A stretch of DNA of 64,000 nt from contig JAALGZ010000025.1 in the NCBI GenBank assembly GCA_015227615.1, forward strand, positions 1 to 64,000, written 5' to 3'. The notes under the pieces are model-generated. The model was not told the DNA's origin. It was given only the letters and a program-made list of their open reading frames with translations, and did not search any database. A program made the position numbers and the translations under genes. Positions 10,938 through 21,492 of this stretch are shown here, piece after piece (the first letter of the stretch is position 1; each line of letters opens with the position of its first letter). This DNA comes from Labyrinthula sp. Ha. Taxonomy: Eukaryota; Sar; Bigyra; Labyrinthulida; Labyrinthulaceae.

Positions 10938-11189
10938 TTAAAATCTGTGTTTCTTTTGCTCTGCTCCAAATGTAGAATTTGCCCAGTAGATTACGCTTAC
11001 TCCAAGAATCACTGAAGGAGCCACATCAAGAACGTTGTCGGTAAACCTTCTTACTGCATTTTCCGGCATGTGTCTGAATAAAGGAGTGATAATGTCTTGC
11101 TGGAATGGTGATAATGTGCGTGTCATTTGGCCGCTGACTGGTTGATAAGATTTCCACCATTTTACAAGATGAATCGATGGTTTGCTCAT
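10938..11189 (-). CDS. Ubiquinol-cytochrome c reductase (complex III) subunit 8
   Basis: An 83-residue protein of the size and layout of the QCR8/UQCRQ family. It has a short N-terminal stretch, the characteristic LSPFQQ motif (residues 26-31) seen as LSPFEQ in animals, a positively charged matrix segment, and one membrane helix at about 54-70 (VAPSVILGVSVIYWANS). The short charged tail ends KKHRF. In the family this subunit sits at the ubiquinone-binding face of complex III in the inner mitochondrial membrane and contacts cytochrome b. No intron is needed. It is convergent with the kinase gene, with only 3 bp between stop codons, so the two 3' UTRs must overlap. Confidence 0.85.
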   Translation of the reverse strand: MSKPSIHLVKWWKSYQPVSGQMTRTLSPFQQDIITPLFRHMPENAVRRFTDNVLDVAPSVILGVSVIYWANSTFGAEQKKHRF

Positions 11190-11251
11190 GCTTTTCCTGC
11201 TTTCTTATTTTCCTCGGTTTTTGTTTTTTGGTTTCTTTCTATTTGTTCACA

Positions 11252-11262
11252 TTTTGGGCAAA
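11252..11262 (-). promoter_or_regulatory. TTTTGGGCAAA motif upstream of the complex III gene
   Basis: The word TTTTGGGCAAA lies about 65-75 nt upstream of the start at 11189 and closely matches TTTTGGGCAAAA upstream of the crotonase gene (about 2898-2909). A shared promoter element is inferred from the repetition. Confidence 0.35.
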
Positions 11263-11362
11263 TTCACAATACGTAACAAAAACGAGATAACCAGAAATAT
11301 TTTAACGAGATGAAAAGAAAATAAGAAATAAAAAAAACATAAATTATATTTATACTTTATTA

Positions 11363-14020
11363 CTATCCAGTATTCTGATTCCCTGATTTCCAGCTTTCTA
11401 AGATCTTTACAGCTTCAATTTTAGTTTCTTTTGACTTCTCGAATTGAGATTGCCAGTTTATCATCAAATTGGTTCCATTTACAACATCATACTGCGTAAT
11501 TGCCTCTAAAGCTCTTTCTTTATCTTCTCCATCAATAACAGAAAAAGCACCCAAAATATACCCATATAAACCTTTATTTATAACATTCACCGTACTTTCT
11601 GTAATCCCATCCACATTCCCTTCTTCATCAAAAGTAAACCACTGATCCTTAATCAAACAAACTCCAGGAACTTTGTAAATTAAATCCTGTTCAATAATAA
11701 GTTCTATTTCTTGATCCTCATCTATTTCATTTGAAGCCAATGAACCAGAAAGATATTTTGCAGGACCAAAATGCAAAGCTGGATTAACAGAATATGCAGA
11801 TGAAACTTCATTCATTTGAAAAAGTAATTGTTGTTTTTGATCAGAATTTCTTTGCGCCCAACAATTTGCTTTCATTTCTCTATTATTTGTAAAATATGTT
11901 AACATTAAGTAAATTATAGTTAGTGATGTGTTCGAAAGTTTATTTACAGAAACGTCAAATTCAATAAGATTCTTGCATAAAGAAATTACACCAAAAATAC
12001 CAATTAAATTTTTATCCTCAAGTCCAGTTCGATGTAAATTAAGAACACAAAGAGTTGTTTTTACAACACTGAGTAATATAAAAGTGTTACCAATAAACCC
12101 AAGTTTTGAATTTTTTCTAATATAGACTTCTTTTAAATTCTCACACTCAACAAGAAAATGAGAAATTTCAACAGCATGATCTTGATTCAGTTTATTAGAA
12201 CCAAGATCAAAGGTTTCTAGTTTAGATTTTATTTCTTTCATACCGTAAAATAAATTTGAACCAAGTTCAATTTTAGATCCTATAATTCTGAAAATTTTCA
12301 GATTTGGTAACTTTGAAAAAATATTTTTGTCTATCATATATTTTAAACCTATAGCTGTAATATTACAATATGAAAGATCTAAACAAATAATATTTTGATT
12401 TATATTTAATCCATATTGAAGAATATCTTCAAAAATTAAACTTTCATTCGCTTCAAACATTTTGAACTCATTTTCTTCAAAAGTTTGTGAGCTTTCCAAA
12501 TCTGTATTTTCTCTGTTGAAACAAAGTACAACAATTTTTTGATCAAATGATAAATGATCCCATTCTTCTTCAGTGATTGTTTTATTTTCTTTTTTCTTTA
12601 TTAATTTTTCAATCTCTTGTAAATCTGTACTATTTGCAAATTTTATAGATAGAAAAAAACTTTTTATTTTCTTTTTCAAATAAAAAAATATTATACAAAG
12701 TGGAAAATATTTCAACCAAGAATCCAAACTAAATAAAATTCCCCTCAGAATAATAACCCAAAAAAATAGGGTCGTACCAGAAATTGATAACATAATAATA
12801 TCAGCTGTATTCTCACCTATAATGTCCATTGTGAACAATATACTAATAATTAAAAGAGAAAGATTACTAATTCTTGAAATAGTTTCAATCCAATTAAAAG
12901 ATGAAAGTAAATAAGGTCTTTTAAATACCATAAAACTTATAGTTAGAAAAAGTAAAACTGCAACAGTTAATCCAGAAAGTGGAATTTTAAAAAAAGATTC
13001 TTGAGAAAGAAAAGAATCAGGAAGAATCAACAGTATTTTTTCAACTAAAAGACCAACTTGTAGCCAAGAAAAAGTTTGTTTGTAAATAATTAACGTTTCA
13101 TAAAAAACATCAAAAGGTAAATGATCGGTTTCCATAAAAAGATAATGAAAAGGATCTGGTTTTTCTGTTTTATATCCTCGAAAAATAACAATTTGAATAG
13201 TAAATAAAAAAATAATATCAAGAATTCCAACTGGTGTAAAAATAAAAGCAAAAGTTGAGTTTTCATTCAAAGCTGCAAAATTTATAGTAAAAGAAGCTAA
13301 AAGAGTAATCATGGAATTAAGAATAAAAAGGATTATTCTAAATTCACCCTTTCTCCATTCTTCTAGAAACGGAGGAGTTTCGCCAGGTAATTTATCAAAC
13401 TCTTCAGAAAGTTTTAGTCTTTCTCCAACTCTTGTTCCAACATAAATATACGTACCAAGAAAAAGAAAAACACAAACTAAAAACGTTTTCCACCCATTTT
13501 TAAACAACAAGGATAACGCACAAAAAATAGCACTAAGCTGAATACTCGCTCTAATTAAAATCTGCATTCTATAATCTTGGACGTTAAATTTTGTAGAAGA
13601 GTTTGTCATTAAAGAAAAAATGACAAGAATTGTATGTAAACTAAATGGAAGCGAGAAGAAAAAGGTATAAAAAGCAAATTCACCACTTTCTTCAAAGTTC
13701 AGTGAAATCTCTGGGTTTACCAAATTTCGTATCCAACGAAAAGATTTCTCCCATCTTTCAGGATATTCATTTCCACGAACTATAATTAAACCAAGTTGCT
13801 GCAAATAAAGTACAAACATCAAAAGAAGTGTACTGAAATGTGCGCTTGCAACTTGATCTTTTTTTTCTTTTTCTTGTTCCTTTCTTGATTCTTCAGGAGA
13901 GTCTTCTAAGGTAGAAACTTGAGAAACTTTGTATTCATCTTTTACAGGATTTTCTTGCTTTATAGGAGAGCTTTCTGTGCTGATTGCTGGTAAATGTTCA
14001 TTTTGATTGTTTTCTTTCAT
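11363..14020 (-). CDS. Multi-pass membrane protein with C-terminal leucine-rich repeats
   Basis: A single-exon gene for 885 residues that I do not recognise as a named family. Residues 1-57 are hydrophilic and charged. About ten hydrophobic segments follow (roughly 61-81, 115-138, 158-175, 178-197, 228-249, 257-280, 318-334, 349-366, 385-402 and 407-430, with a further weak one near 438-448). The phrase VFKRPY followed by N and E (about 364-379) resembles a motif seen near the last helices of TRP-like and other large membrane proteins of protists and fungi; that link is weak. Residues 543-710 form four to five leucine-rich repeats of the ribonuclease-inhibitor type (ICLDLSYCNITAIGLKYM, LETFDLGSNKLNQ, LCVLNLHRTGLEDKNL, LIEFDVSVNKLSNTSL). 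The C-terminus is acidic and probably cytosolic. A sensor or channel with a cytosolic LRR scaffold is one reading. Function is unknown. Confidence 0.85.
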   Translation of the reverse strand: MKENNQNEHLPAISTESSPIKQENPVKDEYKVSQVSTLEDSPEESRKEQEKEKKDQVASAHFSTLLLMFVLYLQQLGLIIVRGNEYPERWEKSFRWIRNLVNPEISLNFEESGEFAFYTFFFSLPFSLHTILVIFSLMTNSSTKFNVQDYRMQILIRASIQLSAIFCALSLLFKNGWKTFLVCVFLFLGTYIYVGTRVGERLKLSEEFDKLPGETPPFLEEWRKGEFRIILFILNSMITLLASFTINFAALNENSTFAFIFTPVGILDIIFLFTIQIVIFRGYKTEKPDPFHYLFMETDHLPFDVFYETLIIYKQTFSWLQVGLLVEKILLILPDSFLSQESFFKIPLSGLTVAVLLFLTISFMVFKRPYLLSSFNWIETISRISNLSLLIISILFTMDIIGENTADIIMLSISGTTLFFWVIILRGILFSLDSWLKYFPLCIIFFYLKKKIKSFFLSIKFANSTDLQEIEKLIKKKENKTITEEEWDHLSFDQKIVVLCFNRENTDLESSQTFEENEFKMFEANESLIFEDILQYGLNINQNIICLDLSYCNITAIGLKYMIDKNIFSKLPNLKIFRIIGSKIELGSNLFYGMKEIKSKLETFDLGSNKLNQDHAVEISHFLVECENLKEVYIRKNSKLGFIGNTFILLSVVKTTLCVLNLHRTGLEDKNLIGIFGVISLCKNLIEFDVSVNKLSNTSLTIIYLMLTYFTNNREMKANCWAQRNSDQKQQLLFQMNEVSSAYSVNPALHFGPAKYLSGSLASNEIDEDQEIELIIEQDLIYKVPGVCLIKDQWFTFDEEGNVDGITESTVNVINKGLYGYILGAFSVIDGEDKERALEAITQYDVVNGTNLMINWQSQFEKSKETKIEAVKILESWKSGNQNTG

Positions 14021-14069
14021 TTATGTACTGTTTTGACTTCAAAAAAATATATCAATTTATTGGACGGGA

Positions 14070-14125
14070 CATTTTGACAAATAGCAAAAAATGCTGGAAT
14101 AGTTCCAGTATTTCCGGGCATAAAA
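14070..14125 (-). promoter_or_regulatory. Candidate upstream motifs of the membrane-LRR gene
   Basis: TTTCCGGGCA at 14111-14120 and GGACGGGACA near 14080 are GC-rich words within 120 nt of the start at 14020. They share the CGGG core with motifs upstream of the Roco and crotonase genes. No functional evidence is visible. Confidence 0.3.
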
Positions 14126-14180
14126 TGACCAAAGTAGGCACTTGAGTTATCGGTTTGAAAAACCTTGAGCAAATCAAGAA

Positions 14181-16950
14181 ATGGATAAAGACAACATTAT
14201 TTATAAGTCTACGACTAGGTCGCCGCGGTGCCTTAACAGGTTCTTAGAACTTGTGACCCAAAAGAAAGAAGATCTTTTACTTAATGTAATGTCTCTGAAC
14301 ACCTGTGGATTTTCTCGACGTAAAGTTAGTGCTCTTATTGGTTACATCAGTAAAACTCCGCCCCTGGACATTTTCGTCGTTCAAGAAGTAAGTCGGAGTG
14401 GAGTGGAAAGACTGAAGGTACCCAATAATGCAGTCAGTCAAGAAGGGCTTGGAAAGTGGTCATTTTCTAAGGCCAACTCCAGATCATGTGGCGTAGTAAT
14501 CTTCCTAAGCAAACGTCATAACACGATGATAAACTTTCGTTGCGAAGTGACCGACATGTTTGTGAGACTAGAGATTACTCCAACTGGGAAGAAAACTCTG
14601 TTATTTGTCTACTTCTAAGCTTCACACTCTGAAATACCTGCAGTAGAATCCAAGTAATTCGTCTAAGACATGCAAGATAAGGAATTTGAAGAACTGAATA
14701 AAAGAAGTTTATTAATATTTGGTGGTCAATTCATAGCAAAACTAAATAGGAAAGTGCTAAAATCAAATAAAAAACTTGGTATGTCTTCGAGAAAAAATAG
14801 AAATGATAAACTGCAAAGAGAATTCGTCAATAGAAACAAGCCTCATAAAGTCAAACACAACCTTAAAACTAGAAAACCCGGTAGTAATCGACATACCATG
14901 TTTACACGAAGAAACCTAAAAATGAAAAGATCCGAAGCAGATTTCTTCCTAAAATCATATCCTTCCCAAAAAAGGAACCTTTAAATAGACATAAAAATGA
15001 GTCAACAAGTCTGAATTGAAATCCTTCAGAACCACTTGGAACTTGTCCACCCTAAGTATACTAGACTGTTGACTAGTTGAAATATAATTTCGTTAATATT
15101 GGGTTTTCTACATACAATGGGAGGAACTAGTCGTTAGACACTTCAATTGAGATCTAAGTTTTGATATAGAAGAGAACTTTTGATCAATCTAACTGAATTC
15201 CGTGACTTTATTCGAATAACGTAAAATTTTGCTTAGACCGACATAAAACATTTTTAAATGGATTCCTCTGAAGAAAAGAAGGAACATCAAAAACTTCCGA
15301 AGGATGCACATTAGCCTGATGACAAAGATAAACCGTCAAGAAAAAGGCTAGCACTCTAGAGACGCCTGGTAAAGAGAACGACACATTCACGGAGGCACAC
15401 AACAACAGGGAAAATAGCCTAACATTTGAATAACTCAAAACTTTTCTGGTGCAAGAAAAGAACAAAATGGTACCAAAGCCCCAGGAAACTTCGATTTCTA
15501 ATTTTTGGGAAATGGAGCAGGAAGTGGGAAGACATAAAACTAACCCTTTTAGTCCTTCAGGGGTTGTTTCACAAAGCATAAAGAATCAAGTGTAATCCGT
15601 TTTATCAAGCGAAGATTCTATGGGAACTCCTGAAAAAAGTATGAAAAGAATCGATCTTTCTACAATTAAGGACCATATGCCCCCAAAAGGCGCTAAAAAT
15701 GTACGCAAAACTAATACCCGATACTTAGCTTGAAGAGAAACCAAAGAAGCCAAAGGAATAAAAGCACAGGTAGGAAAATGAGAACAAAGATATGTTTTAA
15801 CTGGAGTAGCCTTTTTCGTCCGGTCAAAGCCGTTTTCTGAGATTTCATCTGGCGGAACAAAGGCAGGAAATTTAAGTAGTGGTGTTACAAGGGTATGGAA
15901 CAATAAAAAATGCAAATGTGGAAGCTGCTACAGTTACATAGTGGCTTGAACTAAAACTTGCGTGACTGGTATCTAGATGACAGGAACATACTCTAAAGAA
16001 TGGAGCAAGAAGTAGAACAAAACCTTGTAAACAACCTTGCCAATCAAAGAGCATCTGCTAAAAAATATCTAAAAAATATCAGGTCTCTCTCAACAAAAAG
16101 AAGAGAAACTTGTGCTATGTTACCAGAAGATATGCTAACTAAAATCCACCGAGCGGAAAAGGAAAAAAATTGAGCAACAGGGGGAGGTCGCAACTTAACT
16201 AAACTTGGGCAGTATATATGAAATACTCTCAAAGGAACCGAATCTTAACTCCTTAGCAAATTCACCCAAATAGAATAAAACTCAAAAGCGAATTGTCTGA
16301 TATCTGTAGGGGGCTCTAACTTTTTCGAAAGATCGAGCGACCAGGTTGGCATCCAAGGCAAAGGAAGACAACTTTGGTCTCCAAAAGTTTTGTTTTTTCC
16401 TCATTTTCATCTGATAAGACTTTGTAAAACATGTCCTGCAACAACCTGTCTATTACTGCGATCCTGCGATTGCCCGAAACCTCAAGTTTTTCTTAGTCGT
16501 TTTATGTTTTCCCTTTTTTTGAAAAATCTCAATCTTGCGCCGAAACCACGTGATTTTAAAAATTTTAGGGAATTGAATAGCTATGGAAGCACCTCTAGTG
16601 CAACAAATGGAACTGTGATGATGATATTGTGGCTACTCGAACTTTATACTAAAGTTTGCATATTCTTCAGCTAGGATCAAGATAGAGCTTTGAGCCAAGA
16701 AAAATTAGAATAAGACAAGACACCAGAGAGCAGGTAGAAATAAAATGACCAAACCAGATAGATGAATGGGCAAACACCAATACATAACAAGAAACCAAGC
16801 CGTAGTGTAATGAGGAAGTAAACAATATATTGACAACAAGAGTGCGGCGGGTCTAAGAGGAGCAAGACCACAGGTTTGTAGTGGCATGCTGCCAGGACCA
16901 ATTGGCTTCAGTGGAACAAAAATCATGCTGATCTTAACCTTACTTAGCAT
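14181..16950 (+). mobile_element. Decayed LINE (non-LTR retrotransposon), plus strand
   Basis: Residual coding from 14181 to 14618 resembles the start of an APE-type endonuclease: LNVMSLNTCGFSRRKVSAL, then PPLDIFVVQEVS, the place where LINE endonucleases carry N and QE catalytic residues. The next open piece (14670-14984) has LLIFGGQFIAKLN, matching the family GGDFNA motif but with the key D and N changed. Downstream only fragments remain; CDDDIVA at about 16610-16640 may be what is left of the reverse transcriptase YADD box. Many stops and frame changes occur, so the copy is dead. The right boundary is uncertain and lies close to the left edge of the large duplication at 16987. Confidence 0.65.
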
Positions 16951-17245
16951 CTTTCGGACAGTCCAATAACATCCTACAATATCCATTCACTTTATTTTAT
17001 ATATATTATTTTATATTTGAATAACACAATTCCACGTCATTACCCATTTCAAAATATAACCTTATGACATTACCATACTTTCAATTCATCAAGTAAATGA
17101 AATTTAACAAATATTTATTTCAAGAGTGCAAACCTTCTAGACTGCCGATATCATCACTGGATATTAACGATGTTATAGTTAACAAAGGAAGAAGGTGCTT
17201 TGTTATCAACTCAGCTTACTTATATCTATCATTCTGTCACATTAT

Positions 17246-18815
17246 TCGAAGCCTTCAAATTAAACAAACCTAGACCAAAGAAATAAACTCATTAGATTGC
17301 AACAGATCATATCATATTACAACTGGTTAAATTCTATATAAACTGTAGCTTCTGAAGAGACCAAATTTTGTCTACTGTAATTTAAATATTTTGCAATATT
17401 GCCAAAAAGAAGTATTTGCTAGAAAAGTGAATCAATATATGAACTGGTTATTTATACTTGATGAAATTCAAGTTAGCTGATAATGTTCTGAAACAAACAA
17501 TGAAAAGATATTAAAACTATAGTAACAAACTTGATACTTATACTTTGTCTCTATTTAAACCTTCAATCAACTATCGAAGAGCTTAATAACTATTTATGTT
17601 CACCTTTAAAATAAATTTAAGTTCCATAGTGATTAGAAAGAGATCTTAACCAGTTTTACCAATGTAGAGAATGCAAACACTAGAGCAAAGATTTTGATAC
17701 CTATAGCTTTATATTGAAAAAGTTTTAACTTTGAATCTGTTAATTCTATCTGAAAATATAAGTCTAGGGTTGAAAACCTTGACAAGGTTTAGTTTGTTTT
17801 CAATAGAATTCTGAACTACTTCTTGTTTACATAAATTAAATTAATAGCTGCTTAGAAGTTTTCCCTAAGAACTTTCTATTATCTATAACAACTAAAATCA
17901 AACTCTGCAATGGCTATTTCAAAGGTATATATTCGTATTCAGTTATTAAACTTAGATGATTGTTCTTATTATTCTATCTTTTGATTTCTTTAACTGCAAT
18001 TGATTATAATATCCTTTTCTAGTAAAGGCTAAAATATATATCGATACACGACTAGATTTGTATCATTCACAAACAATAATATAATTTCTCAGATTTAGTG
18101 AGTAGAAAGAACAACCTCCACCATCAAACATGTATAAAAAAATAACTTCAGTTGAGCCAAGAGAAAAAACTAATACTTTTGTTTTTCTTGAAAAGCAAAG
18201 TTAGATTGACATATGGCCAATTAAAATATTGCTTGATTAAGACTAATTGCTATTAAAGTATGTGCTATATTTTCTCTTTCTTCAGTTAGAATATAGAATA
18301 AAACCATTGCTTTTGGGATATGATTATTTCATAAGCAGAATCTGTTTGTAGGTTATAGAATAGATTAACCTAAGCTAACTGAATTTAGAATCTTTGTAAA
18401 GATTTAATAGATATTGTTAACAAATTGTGAATGATCGGGAAATTGACTTATTTCAATATTAAAACGAGTAAAGAAGCTAAGATAGGTTCACATATTAGAA
18501 AGAAAAGTTTTGATTATTCACCTTTGTGAAAAGAGAAGATTGACATAAGAAACAGGATGGATAGCTTGGTTCATTTAAAATACGCTATTGTTTCGAAATT
18601 AGATAGGGTATAAAGCAATAAAGATTTAACTATTATATCAAGAACTTATCTGTGTATGTATTGGTTTTAAGAAATAAATATTGTTCAGTTGAGCTTCGAG
18701 TATGTAAAACTGTGCGGAAAAAACTGTATTGTGACATTTGCTTAATCTTAACACGAGAAAAAATAAACCAATTCAACAATAATATCTCAAGTTATATTTA
18801 TTTACTACTTAATAA
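17246..18815. other. Unit A-specific gene-free segment
   Basis: Homology to unit B stops near 17245 and resumes only inside the Roco coding region. This 1.57-kb AT-rich segment has no supportable gene. Unit B has unrelated sequence of about 1.1 kb in the same place (44313-45415). Confidence 0.6.
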
Positions 18816-18822
18816 AACAAAA

Positions 18823-21408
18823 TCAAACATTATTCACTTGAACAAGAATAAAACTATTATCCAAAAGTATCAAATCCATAGAAACACGTCCAACTATTTC
18901 TTTGAACCAATCAAAACTTCCACCTTGAACTAAACTAAAACCAATACTCTTTTCAGTCTTAACAAAAATATCAACTATTCTATTATTGTTGAAAATAAAT
19001 CGACTAAAATATTTAAAAATAAAACAATCAGATATATTATCTTCTTTTTGAAGAAAAGTGATTACTTTAACAAATATGGATAATCTTAAAGGAGAGTTAA
19101 AACTAAACTCTATATCACTTGTGAAAGTAGGTTTTATTTTATCATTAATAGGTGGAAGTAATTCAGGAAGAATATATTTATCAGCTTCATTCTCAACTCT
19201 TACTAAAATAAGATTTTTTAGAGATAGTTCAAATATATATTTCTTTTCTTTGTCAGAATATTCTTTCAAAAGAACATTAAAGATTTCAATACTAATTTTT
19301 CCTGAATCAACATAACTTCTATATAGAGGAAATATATCACTTGGAATACGAAAAGCAAGTTGATGAAAAGTTGGATCACGAATAAATCTTCCTAAAGCTT
19401 GAGCAAGATAAGAAGGTGCAAAAAATATAAAGTTTTCATCTGCTTCCAAATCTAGATCAGGAAAATAACAAATTAAACCAGCTTTTGAATATATTTCAAG
19501 CATATCTTCAACTTCCCAATCTTCAAAACCACAAGAATAAGATTTATCTTCAAACTCTTTCAAAGTCATAATATTTGTTTGTTCTCGACAATTGTCAAGG
19601 AAAAGAATTTTTGCAGTTTCTATTCTAAAGTTAAGAAAGCTTTCTTTTTTTATTCCAGCTGTTCCAGAAACAAGACTTTTTATTTTATCTTTTATATCTT
19701 TTTTCTCTTGAGATTCTAATTTTGAATTCTCAATAGGAAAGAAAATATTCAACTCATTTTTCAATATATTTAACTCAGAAGAAAGACTTTCAACAAAGTT
19801 TTGAAGTTTATTTTGTATTATTTCTAGATTTATATCTTTAATATTCTTTCTTTTATATCTTCTTAAATAAGTACCAATAAAAATAACTGGTGCTTTTTCT
19901 GTATTTCTTAAAATACTTTCACACCAAAATTTTAACCTAAATAAATCATATTCAGATATTTTAGTCATATTAAAAACTAGAAAATAAAGAGCATTTGTGT
20001 TCATAAAAATATGATGAACAGAAGAAAATATTTCTTGTCCACCAAAATCATAAACCCGAAAATAAACATCATTTGAATTAAAAACCACAGAATTTGTTTT
20101 CAAACCTTCAACAAATGTCTCATCGGAAACTGTTCTTGAAAGGAGTTCTTTCTCAAAATCAAGTTTATATTTTGTTTGAACTTCTTCATTAGGATCAAAA
20201 TCAGCATAAACAACATAAGGAAGACTATTTTTTACTCGTTGAACACTTAGTTCATATTTAGATATTGAATTCCAGTTATAATTATCTGGGTTTATTGAAA
20301 ATATATCAATATCATTCAAAACTAAAGTAGAGTTATTATCGAGTAAAAAACTTTTGTCAAATAAACTTCTTATTGTAGAAGTTTTTCCGACTCTGCCATC
20401 ACCCATAAAAAGAACTTGACATTCATTTAAAAGAGTTGGTCTACCGTAGTGATCTTTTAGCTTTACTGAAACATATTTTTTCATTCTTTCTTCTATATTT
20501 TTAGTATTGAAGTTGTTCTTTCCAAGTTCAAATAATAGAAGAAAAGAATGATTATCAAGTAAATCTTGAACTTCATCTTTGTTTTCTTCAATATTTATTT
20601 CAGCAACTCGCAAACTAAAAGTTAAAACTAAACAAAAATAAACATAAATTTCAATAAAGAAGGCAAATTTTCCAAACATTGTTTTGCTAAATTGGTAACT
20701 TCTGCATTTTGAAAGCTTAAGTTATCCTGTTCAACACTAAAAATAAATTAAGAAAAAGAAAATACAAAAAACTTATTAGACTTTTCATTCGTAAAATTTC
20801 TTTCAATATTTGAACAAGTGTTTCTTCTTTCATATTATTTTTATCGAAGCTATTATCAATATAAATAAAAACTTTACGTTATTGACTTTATTTTTTGTCC
20901 TTTTAAAAACTTAGAAAGAGAATTATCTTTTGGAATATTGCACAATTTAAAACTGAAACATCAAAACAACAAAAAATATACATTAGTGACTGAATATTCA
21001 GTTTTTGTTTTATTTTTTCCATTCCAACAAAATTTAAGGTGTTTAAATGACAATAAAAAAACCTAAAATAAAAACAAAACAAGAAAATACTCAAGTTCTT
21101 CAACCTTTGGAAACTTTTCAAACCAAATAGAAAGGTTTTTTCCAATAAAATCTAAAGGACAGAAGTCAAAACTAAAGAATAAAACAAGATATATGAATAC
21201 CTCAAATATTCAATCTCTTCGTGCACATTCACTTCTTTAACAAACTCTTCTGCTTCTTTTCTAAACCTTTCACCTTCAATTGGGTTGTAATTCTCATCAT
21301 AAGACCTATGAATTAGAAGGGGAAATAAATAAACCATTGAATGATGAACTTATTCCTTTGATTTCTGTTATGAAATTGTTGTTTAATTGATGGGGCTTTA
21401 AATGACAT
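18823..21408 (-). CDS. LRR-Roc-COR (Roco) GTPase, copy A, eight exons
   Basis: Exons in plus coordinates are 21335-21408, 21201-21305, 21091-21171, 20982-21062, 20878-20952, 20766-20849, 20644-20736 and 18823-20614, giving 794 residues. The seven introns are 28-29 nt, GT-AG, all phase 2. The start MSFKAPSIKQQF is the first ATG that joins in frame. Residues about 60-240 form LRRs (SLSF/LNTLNF/SLIFKLC/IKSITF patterns), roughly one per short exon. The Roc GTPase has P-loop GDGRVGKTS (269-277) and G3 DFGGQE (387-392); the guanine-specificity G4 motif is not canonical (FIGTYLRR at 443-450 where THxD is usual). The COR domain covers about 560-735 (GLICYFPDLDLEADENFIFF, PSYLAQALGRFIRD). No kinase domain follows. 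Roco proteins are GTP-regulated dimeric signalling switches; partners are unknown. The C-terminal part differs strongly from copy B. Confidence 0.88.
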
Positions 21409-21444
21409 TTTTTACGTTTTTTGTTTAAATTAGTTTTTTTGTTT

Positions 21445-21492
21445 AAAATTCGGGAAATATATTCCTTTCGGGAATTAATGAGAATCCCGTTT
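21445..21492 (-). promoter_or_regulatory. CGGGAA-type motif cluster upstream of Roco A
   Basis: TTCGGGAAAT, TTTCGGGAATT and AATCCCGTTT lie within 50 bp, 40-85 nt upstream of the start at 21408. The second and third are conserved upstream of Roco B (about 48055-48080), while the surrounding sequence has drifted. This supports a regulatory role but does not prove it. Confidence 0.45.

Noticed and set aside
15208-16232. Minus-strand open frames inside the LINE region
   Set aside because: They lie opposite the decaying LINE coding strand and show no domain.
14181-16950. Alternative genetic code as the cause of internal stops
   Set aside because: The intact genes use TAA and TAG as normal ends and show no in-frame stops. 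The stops in this region fit decay.
20615-20679. A hydrophobic N-terminus (MFGKFAFFIEIYVYFCLV) for the Roco protein, suggesting a membrane anchor
   Set aside because: Most of it is read-through of a 29-nt intron (20615-20643). With the intron removed, the LRR frame joins directly to LRVAEINIEE.
21152-21337. Start codon at 21337 (MVYLFPLL...) for Roco A
   Set aside because: The stretch after this ATG is itself a 29-nt GT-AG intron (21306-21334); the upstream ATG at 21408 joins in frame.
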